Shown here in pieces: positions 1 through 7,279 of a DNA stretch of 11,733 nucleotides (position 1 is the stretch's first letter; each line of letters starts with the position of its first letter). The translations under genes and the position numbers were made by a program. The stretch spans positions 1 to 11,733 of the forward strand of contig CAMYEU010000034.1 in assembly GCA_947254465.1 (NCBI GenBank), written 5' to 3'. This DNA comes from an uncultured Gemella sp. (GTDB taxonomy: Bacteria > Bacillota > Bacilli > Staphylococcales > Gemellaceae). The notes below the pieces were generated by a model. It saw only the letters and a program-made list of their open reading frames with translations, ran no database searches and was not told the DNA's origin.

Positions 1-746
1 CCTAGGGCATAATATACACCCGTAGATTCAATCATACTAACTATTCCAACTATAACGAATGTTAAAATTGCACTCATATTAAATTCAAAACCTGTAAATT
101 TAAATGGTGTTGGATGTTGAAACCAACCTGCTTGTGAAACTTCTGTTAAACTCACCATCCCCATAAAACTAGCAATAATAGTTCCCGTCACTAAACCTAA
201 TAAAATTGCTATTGATTGAATAAATCCAGTAGTAAATTTATAAATTACTAAAATAATTGCTAGAGTAATACATGCTAATAAAATATTTTTTGGATTACCA
301 AAATCTTTTGCTCCTTGTCCACCCGCAATATAGTTCATTGCAACTGGTACTAATGTAATACCTATAATTGTTACAACACTACCTGTAACTACTGGTGGGA
401 ATAACTTAGCTACCTTAGCAAAAAATGGTGCTATTAAAACCACCACTAATCCCGAAACAAAAATTGCTCCATACATTGTTGGTAAGCCCAAATTATTTCC
501 TATAGCTATCATCGGAGCAACTGCTGTAAAAGTACATCCAAGAACTACAGGTAAACCTATCCCTGTGAATTTACCTTTATACACTTGTAGAAAAGTTTCC
601 ACTCCACACATAAAAATATCAACTGACACTAAATACGTTGTTTGCTCTGCTGAAAGACCTAAGCCCCCAGCAACAATTATCGGTACAATTACCGCTCCTG
701 CGTACATTGCTAATACGTGTTGTAAACTTAAAATAAAAGTTTTCAA
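1..746 (-). CDS. pbuX: NCS2-family xanthine permease, PbuX-like (3' end beyond window)
   Basis: This is a proton- or cation-coupled purine base importer of the inner membrane, probably for xanthine. The 248 visible codons start MKTFILSLQHVLAMYAGAVI, the conserved QH first transmembrane segment of nucleobase-cation symporter 2 proteins. They continue with GIGLPVVLGCTFTAVAPMIAIG and FPPVVTGSVVTIIGITLVPVAM, which are typical of xanthine permeases. The segment MIESTGVYYAL near the left edge carries the conserved transport-site glutamate region. I chose a TTG start at 746 because AGGAG (760-756) sits 9 nt upstream and the next in-frame ATG would delete the QH motif. The frame stays open to base 1, so roughly the C-terminal 40% is missing. 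The leader carries a guanine-class riboswitch with its own terminator, which supports a purine rather than a pyrimidine substrate. A uracil permease is the alternative, but the motifs and riboswitch make it less likely. Confidence 0.88.
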   Translation of the reverse strand, partial: MKTFILSLQHVLAMYAGAVIVPIIVAGGLGLSAEQTTYLVSVDIFMCGVETFLQVYKGKFTGIGLPVVLGCTFTAVAPMIAIGNNLGLPTMYGAIFVSGLVVVLIAPFFAKVAKLFPPVVTGSVVTIIGITLVPVAMNYIAGGQGAKDFGNPKNILLACITLAIILVIYKFTTGFIQSIAILLGLVTGTIIASFMGMVSLTEVSQAGWFQHPTPFKFTGFEFNMSAILTFVIVGIVSMIESTGVYYAL

Positions 747-801
747 GATTCTTTTCTCCTTAGTTATATATTATTTTTGACAAATATAACTATATAAATA
801 C

Positions 802-834
802 AAAAAATCACCTATAATTACTTATAGGCGATTT
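802..834 (-). terminator. Riboswitch-controlled intrinsic terminator
   Basis: On the minus strand AAATCGCCTATAA and TTATAGGTGATTT form a 13-bp stem with one G-U pair and a GTAA loop, and run into a six-T tract (807-802). It lies between the purine aptamer and the permease start. Its 5' arm GCCTATA (829-823) is complementary to the 3' strand of aptamer helix P1 (TATGGGC, 904-898). That pairing gives an alternative antiterminator. Confidence 0.9.
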
Positions 835-897
835 AAAATTCTATCACAAATAAATACTTTAAAAATTAATTCAAAGAAATAACATTATAATAAAAAT

Positions 898-966
898 GCC
901 CATAGTCATCAAATTTACGGTCTGATGGTAGAAACTTGCAAGCCATATTCTTGCCTTTATATGTGC
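898..966 (-). promoter_or_regulatory. Purine riboswitch aptamer, guanine class
   Basis: On the minus strand this 69-nt element shows the full purine-riboswitch core. P1 pairs GCACATA with TATGGGC, with one A·G mismatch. P2 pairs GCAAG with CTTGC around the loop AATATGG. J2/3 is GTTTCTACC. P3 pairs CATCA with TGATG around a loop with the conserved CCGTAAAT. J3/1 is ACTATG. The specificity base equivalent to C74 is C (position 905), which indicates guanine or hypoxanthine binding rather than adenine. The equivalent of U51 is at 930. Because the P1 3' strand can instead pair with the terminator 5' arm, ligand binding is expected to allow termination and switch the permease off. Confidence 0.95.
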
Positions 967-987
967 TATATTTTGTCTGTACAATAT

Positions 988-1016
988 ATAATAACAATTT
1001 TCAAAATGATTTTCAA
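988..1016 (-). promoter_or_regulatory. Promoter of the riboswitch-permease transcript
   Basis: TTGAAA (1016-1011), a 17-nt spacer and TATTAT (993-988), with a TGT extended -10. Transcription would start near 981, about 15 nt before aptamer helix P1. The spacing from promoter to riboswitch supports the assignment. Confidence 0.75.
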
Positions 1017-1084
1017 GTGTTATCTAAAATTTATATTATATTTTCATTCTTTAATTAAAAATTTAAAGTGATAACAGCTTTAGA

Positions 1085-2017
1085 TTAATCTATTACTTTC
1101 AATTTCCCTCTAAAGTCATCTAAACTTGAGTATCCTTTTTCTTTCATTACTTCTTGAAGTTCTTTAGTTAGTCTAGCAAAAACTGAAACTCCTTCTTTGT
1201 GAAGAGTTGTTCCTACTTGCACTAAATCAGCACCACATAGGATATGTTCAAATACATCTTTACCATTTATAACGCCACCAGTTCCAATAATCTTTATACT
1301 AGAATTCAAGCGTTCCCTAAATGCACGAACATTTGCTAAGGCTGTTGGCTTAATATATTCTCCACCTAGTCCACCAAATCCACCTTTTGGCTTAATAACT
1401 ACTTGTTCTTTATCTAAATCAATATATAAACCATTCCCTACACTATTTACGCTATTTACATACGTAAGCGGATATTTATTAAGAATTTTAGCCATTTCAT
1501 CAAAATGAGCAATATCGAAATACGGAGGTAGTTTTACTCCAATAGGTTTTGTAAAGAATGTGAATACCTCAGCTAATAATTTGTCTGTAAGTTCAAAATC
1601 ATAGGCAATCTGAGGCTTTCCTGGCACATTTGGACAAGATAGATTAAATTCAGTCACACCTTCATATTGACTTTCTTGAATTTTCTTTAATAGAGCAATA
1701 TTTTCATCATAACTCATACCGGTTACCGATAAAAACTGTAACTTTGCACCTGCTCTTTGACGTTCAATAACATAATCTAAATAATAATCTAAACCATTAT
1801 TCGGTAACCCCATAGAATTTATACTTCCTAAGCTAGTATCATAATATCTAGGCTCCGGATTACCTTCTCTATAATCATGAGTTGCAGTTTTTGTAACAAA
1901 AGCACCCGCTTCACTAGCTACTAATTCATCTAATTCCTCAATAGTCATACAGTGTACCCCTGATGCATTCATTAATGGGTTTGACAATTCTACATCTAAA
2001 AAATTTGTTTTTAACAT
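1085..2017 (-). CDS. pyrD: Dihydroorotate dehydrogenase, class 1A (fumarate-type)
   Basis: This cytosolic FMN enzyme oxidises dihydroorotate to orotate, the fourth step of de novo pyrimidine synthesis. The 310-residue length and motifs match the homodimeric class 1A (Lactococcus PyrDA) type, which uses fumarate as electron acceptor. Visible features are VTKTAT with Lys43, SINSMGLPN with Asn67, the active-site loop FNLSCPNVPGKPQ with catalytic Cys128, GVKLPPY with Lys162, and the FMN-phosphate segment IIGTGGV followed by GADLVQVGT. Class 1B and class 2 enzymes differ: 1B also needs a PyrK subunit, and no pyrK is present here. The ATG at 2017 has GGAGGT (2030-2025) 7 nt upstream. It appears monocistronic: a terminator separates it from the DUF302 gene upstream. 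I see no convincing terminator after its stop, so some readthrough into the riboswitch region is possible. No PyrR-type attenuator or clear promoter was visible in its short leader. Confidence 0.96.
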   Translation of the reverse strand: MLKTNFLDVELSNPLMNASGVHCMTIEELDELVASEAGAFVTKTATHDYREGNPEPRYYDTSLGSINSMGLPNNGLDYYLDYVIERQRAGAKLQFLSVTGMSYDENIALLKKIQESQYEGVTEFNLSCPNVPGKPQIAYDFELTDKLLAEVFTFFTKPIGVKLPPYFDIAHFDEMAKILNKYPLTYVNSVNSVGNGLYIDLDKEQVVIKPKGGFGGLGGEYIKPTALANVRAFRERLNSSIKIIGTGGVINGKDVFEHILCGADLVQVGTTLHKEGVSVFARLTKELQEVMKEKGYSSLDDFRGKLKVID

Positions 2018-2108
2018 TCTTCATACCTCCTATTTATACTAGTAACAGTTTATCACAAAATACTCTCAATAACCATTGATAAAACTGGTTTTAGATTTGT
2101 ATTTAAAT

Positions 2109-2151
2109 AAAAAAGAAGAATTATAGAAAATCAATTTTTCTACAATTCTTC
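2109..2151 (-). terminator. Intrinsic terminator after the DUF302 gene
   Basis: GAAGAATT-x-TAGAAAA pairs with TTTTCTA-x-AATTCTTC (15 pairs with one A/C mismatch, 5-nt loop, 2115-2151). On the minus strand it is followed by six T residues (2114-2109). It lies 44 nt after the stop of the 2196-2573 gene and insulates pyrD from it. Confidence 0.88.
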
Positions 2152-2195
2152 ATTAAAAGTTAGTAATTTTCCTTATCTAAAATAAACGATTCTTA

Positions 2196-2573
2196 TTATA
2201 CTTCTAGATGCTTAATGATATTTAAATATAAATTATCCATTTTTGGTAATATATCTTTTATTCTATCAGAATGTTCTTCTTTTAACCATGAAGTAGGTTT
2301 TTCATATAATACTTCTGTCTTATCTTCTTGCTTAATAAGTAATAATTTAAGTGGTAAGTTAAAACTTAGATATAAATCATCTTGCATTAATAATGTTCCT
2401 ACTTTTGGATTACCAAATACTACATATTGAATATCCTCTAGTTCTAAATCAACATTTCTAGCATATTCACCTTGGTTTATATTTAAAAATTGATGGATGT
2501 TATTTTTTTCTAAATATTCGTCCACTTTTGATTTTACATTTTTAAATTCATCATTAATTAGATATTTTTCCAT
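2196..2573 (-). CDS. DUF302 domain protein
   Basis: A 125-residue soluble protein with no signal peptide or membrane segment. Residues 53-64 (FGNPKVGTLLMQ) and 72-79 (NLPLKLLL) are the hallmark of the DUF302 fold, whose molecular role is not established. The N-terminal 45 residues are charged and probably helical, and the C-terminus (residues 95-125) is a helical tail. The length is normal for a stand-alone DUF302 protein. The ATG at 2573 has GAGGT 5 nt upstream. The gene is monocistronic, bounded by terminators on both sides. It has a weak promoter whose -35 overlaps a perfect 6-1-6 inverted repeat. The DUF302 assignment comes from motif memory; the function is unknown. Confidence 0.85.
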   Translation of the reverse strand: MEKYLINDEFKNVKSKVDEYLEKNNIHQFLNINQGEYARNVDLELEDIQYVVFGNPKVGTLLMQDDLYLSFNLPLKLLLIKQEDKTEVLYEKPTSWLKEEHSDRIKDILPKMDNLYLNIIKHLEV

Positions 2574-2618
2574 AATTTACCTCATATAAATACTAATATA
2601 CTTTCTTAACCATATCTT

Positions 2619-2651
2619 AGTATAAAAAAGAGATTTACACAAATAATTTGT
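2619..2651 (-). promoter_or_regulatory. Weak promoter with overlapping inverted repeat (possible operator)
   Basis: A good -10 (TATACT, 2624-2619) lies 16 nt from a poor -35 (TTATTT, 2646-2641). The perfect inverted repeat ACAAAT-T-ATTTGT (2639-2651) covers the -35, as a repressor or activator site might. I cannot assign a regulator, and an AT-rich palindrome could arise by chance. Confidence 0.35.
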
Positions 2652-2696
2652 ACTTTTCTTCTAAATTTTAAAATGTTTTAATACAATTTTTTATTG

Positions 2697-2739
2697 AAAA
2701 AAGTAGAAATCTAAGCAACAAAGTACACCTAGATTTCTA
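2697..2739 (-). terminator. Intrinsic terminator after the LPXTG remnant
   Basis: TAGAAATCTA (2739-2730) pairs perfectly with TAGATTTCTA (2713-2704) across a 16-nt loop. It is followed on the minus strand by C and six T residues (2702-2697). It is now the first clear terminator downstream of the ABC pair and was probably the terminator of the lost surface-protein gene. Confidence 0.85.
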
Positions 2740-2771
2740 ATAAAATTTTTCTTACTTGATAAAACCTCTTT

Positions 2772-3059
2772 TTATTTTCTTAGATATTTTCTCGTATAGC
2801 CCAACCCTAAGCTTGCTAGCAGAGCAAAACCTAATAATCCTAACATAGAATCTTTCATTCCTGTATTTGGAAGTTGCTTCTTAGATTTTCCCTTTGAGTT
2901 AGTAATCTTTACAGATTCTTGAGATATTTTATCATCTTTAATTTCTTCATTCCCAACCATTTCTTTTTTTGTTTCCTTCGCATCTACAATATTTATGACT
3001 TTACCAGTAGCATCAGTAACTTCTTTTAGTTCACCTCCTATGTTAAAAGAAATACCATA
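2772..3059 (-). pseudogene. C-terminal remnant of an LPXTG-anchored surface protein
   Basis: An open stretch of 95 codons follows an in-frame TGA (3062-3060) and ends in a classic sortase signal: a Lys-rich linker, QLPNTG, a hydrophobic helix (SMLGLLGFALLASLGLGY) and the basic tail TRKYLRK. The part before it (GELKEVTDATGKVINIVDAK and a Lys/Glu-rich stretch) looks like the spacer end of a wall protein. There is no signal peptide. The only in-frame ATG (2960) has no ribosome binding site. The AGGAGG at 3039-3034 is in-frame coding sequence with no start codon after it. I therefore read this as the tail of a large adhesin whose 5' part was deleted. The break lies in the 34 nt between it and the ABC gene. 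A 62-residue peptide from 2960 is possible but could not be exported. Confidence 0.75.
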
Positions 3060-3093
3060 TCAATATTTTTCAGTAAATTATATTTTATCTTAT

Positions 3094-4812
3094 TTAATAC
3101 TTAAAACTCTCTACTGCTTTTGATCTCTCAATTAGTTTTCCATACACCTTAGAATGTTCTAACAAGTAACTATGTGTTCCTTGGCACTCAACTATTCCAT
3201 TATCTAAGACAATAATTTTATCCACATTCTCAATTGATTTAAGTCTATGAGAAATAACAATTACTGTTTTATTTTTTATAAGATTATTTAAACTATCTTG
3301 AATTTTTTTCTCATTTTCTACATCTAGAGCTGCTGAAATTTCATCTAAAATAACTATAGGAGAATCTTTCAAAAATGCTCTGGCTATTGATAATCTTTGT
3401 CTTTCTCCACCAGATAATGTTGCTCCATTTTCACCAACTATTGTATTGTACCCATTCTCTAAATCATCTATAAAGTCACAACAAGCCATCTTAGCAGCTG
3501 CCATAACTTCTTCATCAGTAGCACTACTATGTCCTATTCTTATATTTTCCATAATAGATGTATTGAATAATACTACATCTTGGAAGACAATTGAAACATA
3601 TTTATATAGTGTGTCTGTAGAAATTTCTTTTATATTATGTCCATCTATAATTATCTGTCCATCATCATAATCATATAATCTAGATATTAATTTTAAAATA
3701 CTAGTTTTACCACATCCTGATACACCCACTAGTGCTGTAACTTCATTTTGATTAGCTATAAAACTGACATCTTTCAATACTGGACTATCTTTATCATAAC
3801 CAAATTTTACATTTTTTAATTCAATACCAAAATTATCCAATTTAATTTCTTTACCTTTTTGAATTTTAGTTTCCCTCAATTCTTTGATTCGTTTAATACG
3901 AGCATCTAGGTAAAATAATTCTGAAGTATTTGCAGCTAATCCATCAACTATATCTTTCATTTTCATCGCAACAAATATATAACCAATTAAGTATAGCAGA
4001 TTAATACTTCCACTTGCATAAAGTGTTGTTCCAACTATTATTACGACTACTAAAGTTCCTTGAGCAACAACCCATGATAAAAATAAAGGTATAAATAGTA
4101 CCATTTCCACTTTAAGTTTTAATTTTTCACTTTTATCCATATCTTTATTCAATTTTTCTCTTATCATGTTACCTAAACCAAAACTTTTAATATCTTGTTG
4201 AAGTTCAATCGCTTCTTGGAAGCTTTCAGAATTATGACGAAGTTGCTCAAAATTTTCATATTGTTTTTTTAATTGAATTCTTTTAGAAACTAGTATTAGA
4301 GAATAACTTAGGACTACAGGTATTATTATTGATAAACCTAAATATATATTCCCAACTAGCATAAGTATAGACATAATAGGGAAGAAAAGTATGAATCCTA
4401 TAATTTTTGCCATTGCATGACTCATTGCATGTTCTATTGCTTCAACATCTTTCATAACGGTTTGACTTATATCTGATAAGTTGTGTTTTGAAAAATATGC
4501 AAGAGGAAGTTTACTTAATATTGTAGCTATATCTATTCTTAAATTAGCACTTTCTTTATAGGTTGCACTATATAGTGCATCATATTCTTTAGCCAAAAGT
4601 ACATATATAACAATCAGTACTACTATTGATATTACTATATATAGATATTTACTTTTAACATTACCTAATAAAAGTTCATCTACTAATATCATAAGTAACA
4701 TAGCAGGAAACATATTTGAAAAATATACTAGAAATGATAAAATACTGGCTCTTATTAAATCACTCGCTCCTTGATTTGTTAAGGCAAACCAACTTTTAAT
4801 TTTATTTTTCAT
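3094..4812 (-). CDS. ABC exporter-fold permease-ATPase, second subunit (YbtQ/IrtB-like)
   Basis: A 572-residue fused membrane-ATPase half-transporter. The N-terminal ~310 residues hold about six membrane helices. The ATPase domain has Walker A GVSGCGKTS (363-371, Lys369), signature LSGGE (466-470), Walker B ILDE with Glu491, and the H-loop SHRL with His522. Both catalytic residues are present, so this half should hydrolyse ATP. I chose the ATG at 4812 because GGAGGG (4824-4819) lies 6 nt upstream; an upstream ATG at 4872 would overlap the previous gene deeply and has no such site. It overlaps the preceding subunit by 11 nt, implying translational coupling and a heterodimer. The family includes YbtPQ and IrtAB, which use the exporter fold to import iron-siderophores. 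That role is inferred from style and the Fur-like box upstream. Drug or lipid export remains possible. Confidence 0.88.
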   Translation of the reverse strand: MKNKIKSWFALTNQGASDLIRASILSFLVYFSNMFPAMLLMILVDELLLGNVKSKYLYIVISIVVLIVIYVLLAKEYDALYSATYKESANLRIDIATILSKLPLAYFSKHNLSDISQTVMKDVEAIEHAMSHAMAKIIGFILFFPIMSILMLVGNIYLGLSIIIPVVLSYSLILVSKRIQLKKQYENFEQLRHNSESFQEAIELQQDIKSFGLGNMIREKLNKDMDKSEKLKLKVEMVLFIPLFLSWVVAQGTLVVVIIVGTTLYASGSINLLYLIGYIFVAMKMKDIVDGLAANTSELFYLDARIKRIKELRETKIQKGKEIKLDNFGIELKNVKFGYDKDSPVLKDVSFIANQNEVTALVGVSGCGKTSILKLISRLYDYDDGQIIIDGHNIKEISTDTLYKYVSIVFQDVVLFNTSIMENIRIGHSSATDEEVMAAAKMACCDFIDDLENGYNTIVGENGATLSGGERQRLSIARAFLKDSPIVILDEISAALDVENEKKIQDSLNNLIKNKTVIVISHRLKSIENVDKIIVLDNGIVECQGTHSYLLEHSKVYGKLIERSKAVESFKY

Positions 4813-6550
4813 AATTAACCCTCCACTCATTTGCTTTATTGTATAAACTTTGGAGTTTTTTATACTCACCATCCAAAGCCATCAACTCCCTATCAGTTCC
4901 ACGTTCTATAATTTCCCCATTGTCCATTACTAATATCTCATCTACATTTCTAATACTAGGTAATCTATGAGCAATCATAATAACTGTTTTATCTTTTATT
5001 AAATTTGAAAATGCACGTTGCAATTCATATTCATTTTCTGGATCAACTGCTGCACTAGCTTCATCCATAATAATAATTTTTGCATCTTTTAATATTGCAC
5101 GAGCAATTGCAATTCGTTGTTTTTCTCCACCAGATAGATATACTCCTTTAGTTCCTATTTGAGTTTGTTCCCTTTCACTAAATTTATCAAGAATACTATT
5201 ACATCCTGCTAAATTCATAGCAGTCATAACCTCTTCATACGATGCATCAGCTTTACCGATTTTAACATTATCATAGATTGAGGTTTTAAATAGTTTCACA
5301 TTTTGAAAAACAAACGCAATATTATTAATCAGAGCCTCTTCACTGTATGAACTTATACTTCTATTTCCAATTTTAATAGCTCCACTATCTACCTTATAAA
5401 AACCAGAGATTAGTTTTGCAATAGTAGATTTACCACTACCAGAAGCCCCTACTAAAGCATAGCTCTTGTTTTCTTCTAAACTAAAACTTAAATCATTTAT
5501 AATTTTTTTATCAGCATAACCAAAGCTAACATTTTCAAATGTAATATTATAATTTTCAAACTCATTATTAGAACCAAATGTTAATTTATTACTATTCATT
5601 TCTTCAAAAATACTCTCTAGTTTTTCAACAACAGACTGTCCCATAAATGCATACATCGATACGTACATTATTGCCATTAATGAAACAAACAGTGCTCCGC
5701 TTAAAAATAGTACCATAATCAATTCAACAGCCAACATTTTTGGATCTTCAATATTAAAAAATAGTAAAAGAATTGGAATTACCATAGCTATAAAGCTAAA
5801 AAAGAACCATTGAAATCCAACAAAACCTCTTTTACACGACATAGCATATTCTAAAGAATATTTAGAATAATTTTTTATAGCTGTATTTAAGGCTTTAAAT
5901 GATTCAACGCTAATACCAAAAATTTTAATAACTTGAATTCCTCTAACATACTCTACTGTTTCACTACTTAAAGTTTCTAAAGACTCCTGATAAATCTTCA
6001 TAAATTCTTTTTCACCAGTCATCATTGAAAGTGATATTCCCCCAACAATGCTAAGTATTACTAATATAATACCTACTTTCAAACTGACAAAAAATCCAAG
6101 TACTAATAATAGAATTGGCATTAATATAGCTCCAGCATTATCAGGTATTAGATGAGCTACAATCATATGTGTATCCGTCGCATTATCATCTATTATTTTT
6201 CTTGTTTTTCCTGAAGGATGAGTGTCAAAAAAACTAAAGCTCGCTTTTGATAATCCCTCGATTCCATATTTTCTAAGATTTGTTTCCAATCTAAATCCTA
6301 ATACATGTGTTACTAATCCAGCAATTCCATATAATGTAATACCAATAATTAGTAAACCAACTATACAAAATCCATAATACTTAGCATTTTCTATATTATT
6401 ATAAACAATTATTTCAATTAAAAACTTACTTAAATAATAATATCCCCATACTTTGAATACTACTGACAACATAGATAATAAAATCCCTATATATGCCAAA
6501 TATCGTTCTTTAGGAACATAAGATAAAATTTTTTTATATACTGTTAACAT
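4802..6550 (-). CDS. ABC exporter-fold permease-ATPase, first subunit (YbtP/IrtA-like)
   Basis: A 582-residue half-transporter with about six N-terminal membrane helices (residues ~15-310) and a C-terminal ATPase. It has Walker A GASGSGKST (368-376, Lys374), signature LSGGE (472-476), Walker B IIIMDE with Glu497, D-loop SAAVDPENE, and the H-loop AHRL with His528. The coupling region FFDTHPSGKTRKIIDDNA and the DPENE after Walker B are features I associate with the siderophore-linked YbtPQ/IrtAB branch rather than with multidrug pairs. The ATG at 6550 follows GGAGG (6560-6556). It is the first gene of a two-gene operon and its stop overlaps the start of the partner. A strong promoter and a Fur-like box precede it, so iron repression is plausible. 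No siderophore-interacting reductase domain is fused to it and none lies nearby. The substrate is unproven. Confidence 0.88.
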   Translation of the reverse strand: MLTVYKKILSYVPKERYLAYIGILLSMLSVVFKVWGYYYLSKFLIEIIVYNNIENAKYYGFCIVGLLIIGITLYGIAGLVTHVLGFRLETNLRKYGIEGLSKASFSFFDTHPSGKTRKIIDDNATDTHMIVAHLIPDNAGAILMPILLLVLGFFVSLKVGIILVILSIVGGISLSMMTGEKEFMKIYQESLETLSSETVEYVRGIQVIKIFGISVESFKALNTAIKNYSKYSLEYAMSCKRGFVGFQWFFFSFIAMVIPILLLFFNIEDPKMLAVELIMVLFLSGALFVSLMAIMYVSMYAFMGQSVVEKLESIFEEMNSNKLTFGSNNEFENYNITFENVSFGYADKKIINDLSFSLEENKSYALVGASGSGKSTIAKLISGFYKVDSGAIKIGNRSISSYSEEALINNIAFVFQNVKLFKTSIYDNVKIGKADASYEEVMTAMNLAGCNSILDKFSEREQTQIGTKGVYLSGGEKQRIAIARAILKDAKIIIMDEASAAVDPENEYELQRAFSNLIKDKTVIMIAHRLPSIRNVDEILVMDNGEIIERGTDRELMALDGEYKKLQSLYNKANEWRVNYEK

Positions 6551-6623
6551 AATTTCCTCCTTATTTTTTTATAAATTCCCATTTAAATTAATACTTTAAC
6601 AATAATTTAAAACTCTTACATTA

Positions 6624-6652
6624 ATTTTATCACTCTTATCTGTAATTGTAAA
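6624..6652 (-). promoter_or_regulatory. Promoter of the ABC pair
   Basis: TTTACA (6652-6647), a 17-nt spacer and TAAAAT (6629-6624), with a TGA extended -10. The expected start near 6617 gives a leader of about 65 nt before the ATG at 6550. It is the best promoter match in the gap between the GNAT terminator and the ABC pair. Confidence 0.75.
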
Positions 6653-6667
6653 TAATAACTATTATCA
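6653..6667 (-). promoter_or_regulatory. Fur-like box next to the -35 of the ABC pair
   Basis: The minus strand reads TGATAAT-A-GTTATTA, matching the 7-1-7 Fur consensus TGATAATnATTATCA at 12 of 14 positions with one half-site perfect. It abuts the -35, where a bound repressor would block RNA polymerase. PerR and Zur boxes are related in shape, so the metal is uncertain, and AT-rich DNA gives chance matches. Confidence 0.5.
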
Positions 6668-6674
6668 ATTATAT

Positions 6675-6716
6675 ATAAAAAAGAAAAGAATTGTTAAAAT
6701 TCAATTCTTTTCTTTT
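6675..6716 (-). terminator. Intrinsic terminator after the GNAT gene
   Basis: A perfect 15-bp stem pairs AAAAGAAAAGAATTG (minus 6716-6702) with CAATTCTTTTCTTTT (6693-6679) around an 8-nt loop, and a T-rich run follows. The stem begins inside the stop codon of the GNAT gene. It closes the proposed four-gene unit and protects the Fur-boxed promoter from readthrough. Confidence 0.85.
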
Positions 6717-7269
6717 AATACTTATTTAGTTTTGCGAATATATCTAAGTCTATATATTCACCATTCATTACTTCGTGTTCTACTAGTGTAGCTTCTTTAA
6801 AATAACCTAAACGTTGAGGAACACTTGCACTCTTATAATTTTCAGGATGTACCCTAATTTGCAATTTATGTAGTTTTAATTCGTTAAAAGAATACTTTTC
6901 TATCATATCAACAGCTTGTGTCATTATGCCATAACCTTCGAATTTTTCACTTAGCCAATAGCCGACTTCAGCCCTTTTTGAACTTCTATTTATATTATGA
7001 AGGTCAATCATTCCTGCCATATTTTCATCTACTAGGATAATAAACATCATCATTTCTTCTTTATGAATCTTTTCTATACTATACTCAAGGAATTGTTCTT
7101 CATCCTGAACTGATTTCATATCCATTACCCAAGGTAAGTACTTTGCTAGTCTTAATCTTTCATCTACTATTACTTTATAGATATCTTCAGCATATTTTTT
7201 ATCAGGTAATACTAGTTTACATTCACTACCATTGTTTAAAATAAACTTCTTTATTTTATAAATAAACAT
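6715..7269 (-). CDS. GNAT N-acetyltransferase, RimJ/RimL type
   Basis: A 184-residue cytosolic acetyl-CoA-dependent acetyltransferase. Residues 100-120 (AEVGYWLSEKFEGYGIMTQAV) form the GNAT core strand, the acetyl-CoA pyrophosphate loop (EGYGIMT) and the start of its helix. Residues 139-155 (VHPENYKSASVPQRLGY) match the NxxS...lGF motif of RimJ/RimL-like enzymes. The acceptor may be a protein N-terminus or a small molecule and cannot be told from sequence. I place the start at the ATG at 7269 because GGGAG (7279-7275) lies just upstream. The ATG at 7287 overlaps the preceding stop codon and has no ribosome binding site. The gene begins 10 nt after the flavin monooxygenase, so the two are co-transcribed. 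It ends at a strong terminator. Confidence 0.9.
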   Translation of the reverse strand: MFIYKIKKFILNNGSECKLVLPDKKYAEDIYKVIVDERLRLAKYLPWVMDMKSVQDEEQFLEYSIEKIHKEEMMMFIILVDENMAGMIDLHNINRSSKRAEVGYWLSEKFEGYGIMTQAVDMIEKYSFNELKLHKLQIRVHPENYKSASVPQRLGYFKEATLVEHEVMNGEYIDLDIFAKLNKY

Positions 7270-7279
7270 TATACACTCC

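Noticed and set aside
565..780. Plus-strand open frames at 565-780, 2215-2430, 3446-3670, 8133-8342 and 8601-8852
   Set aside because: All lie wholly or mostly antisense to well-supported minus-strand genes, show no family motifs and lack ribosome binding sites.
1017..1084. A terminator after pyrD built on CTTTAA/TTAAAG or TGTTATC/GATAACA repeats
   Set aside because: The first stem is only 6 bp of mostly A-T pairs without a T tract, and the second has a loop of about 40 nt. Neither is convincing.
4813..4872. A longer start (ATG at 4872) for the second ABC subunit
   Set aside because: It adds 20 non-family residues inside the preceding gene and has no ribosome binding site, while the ATG at 4812 has GGAGGG at ideal spacing.
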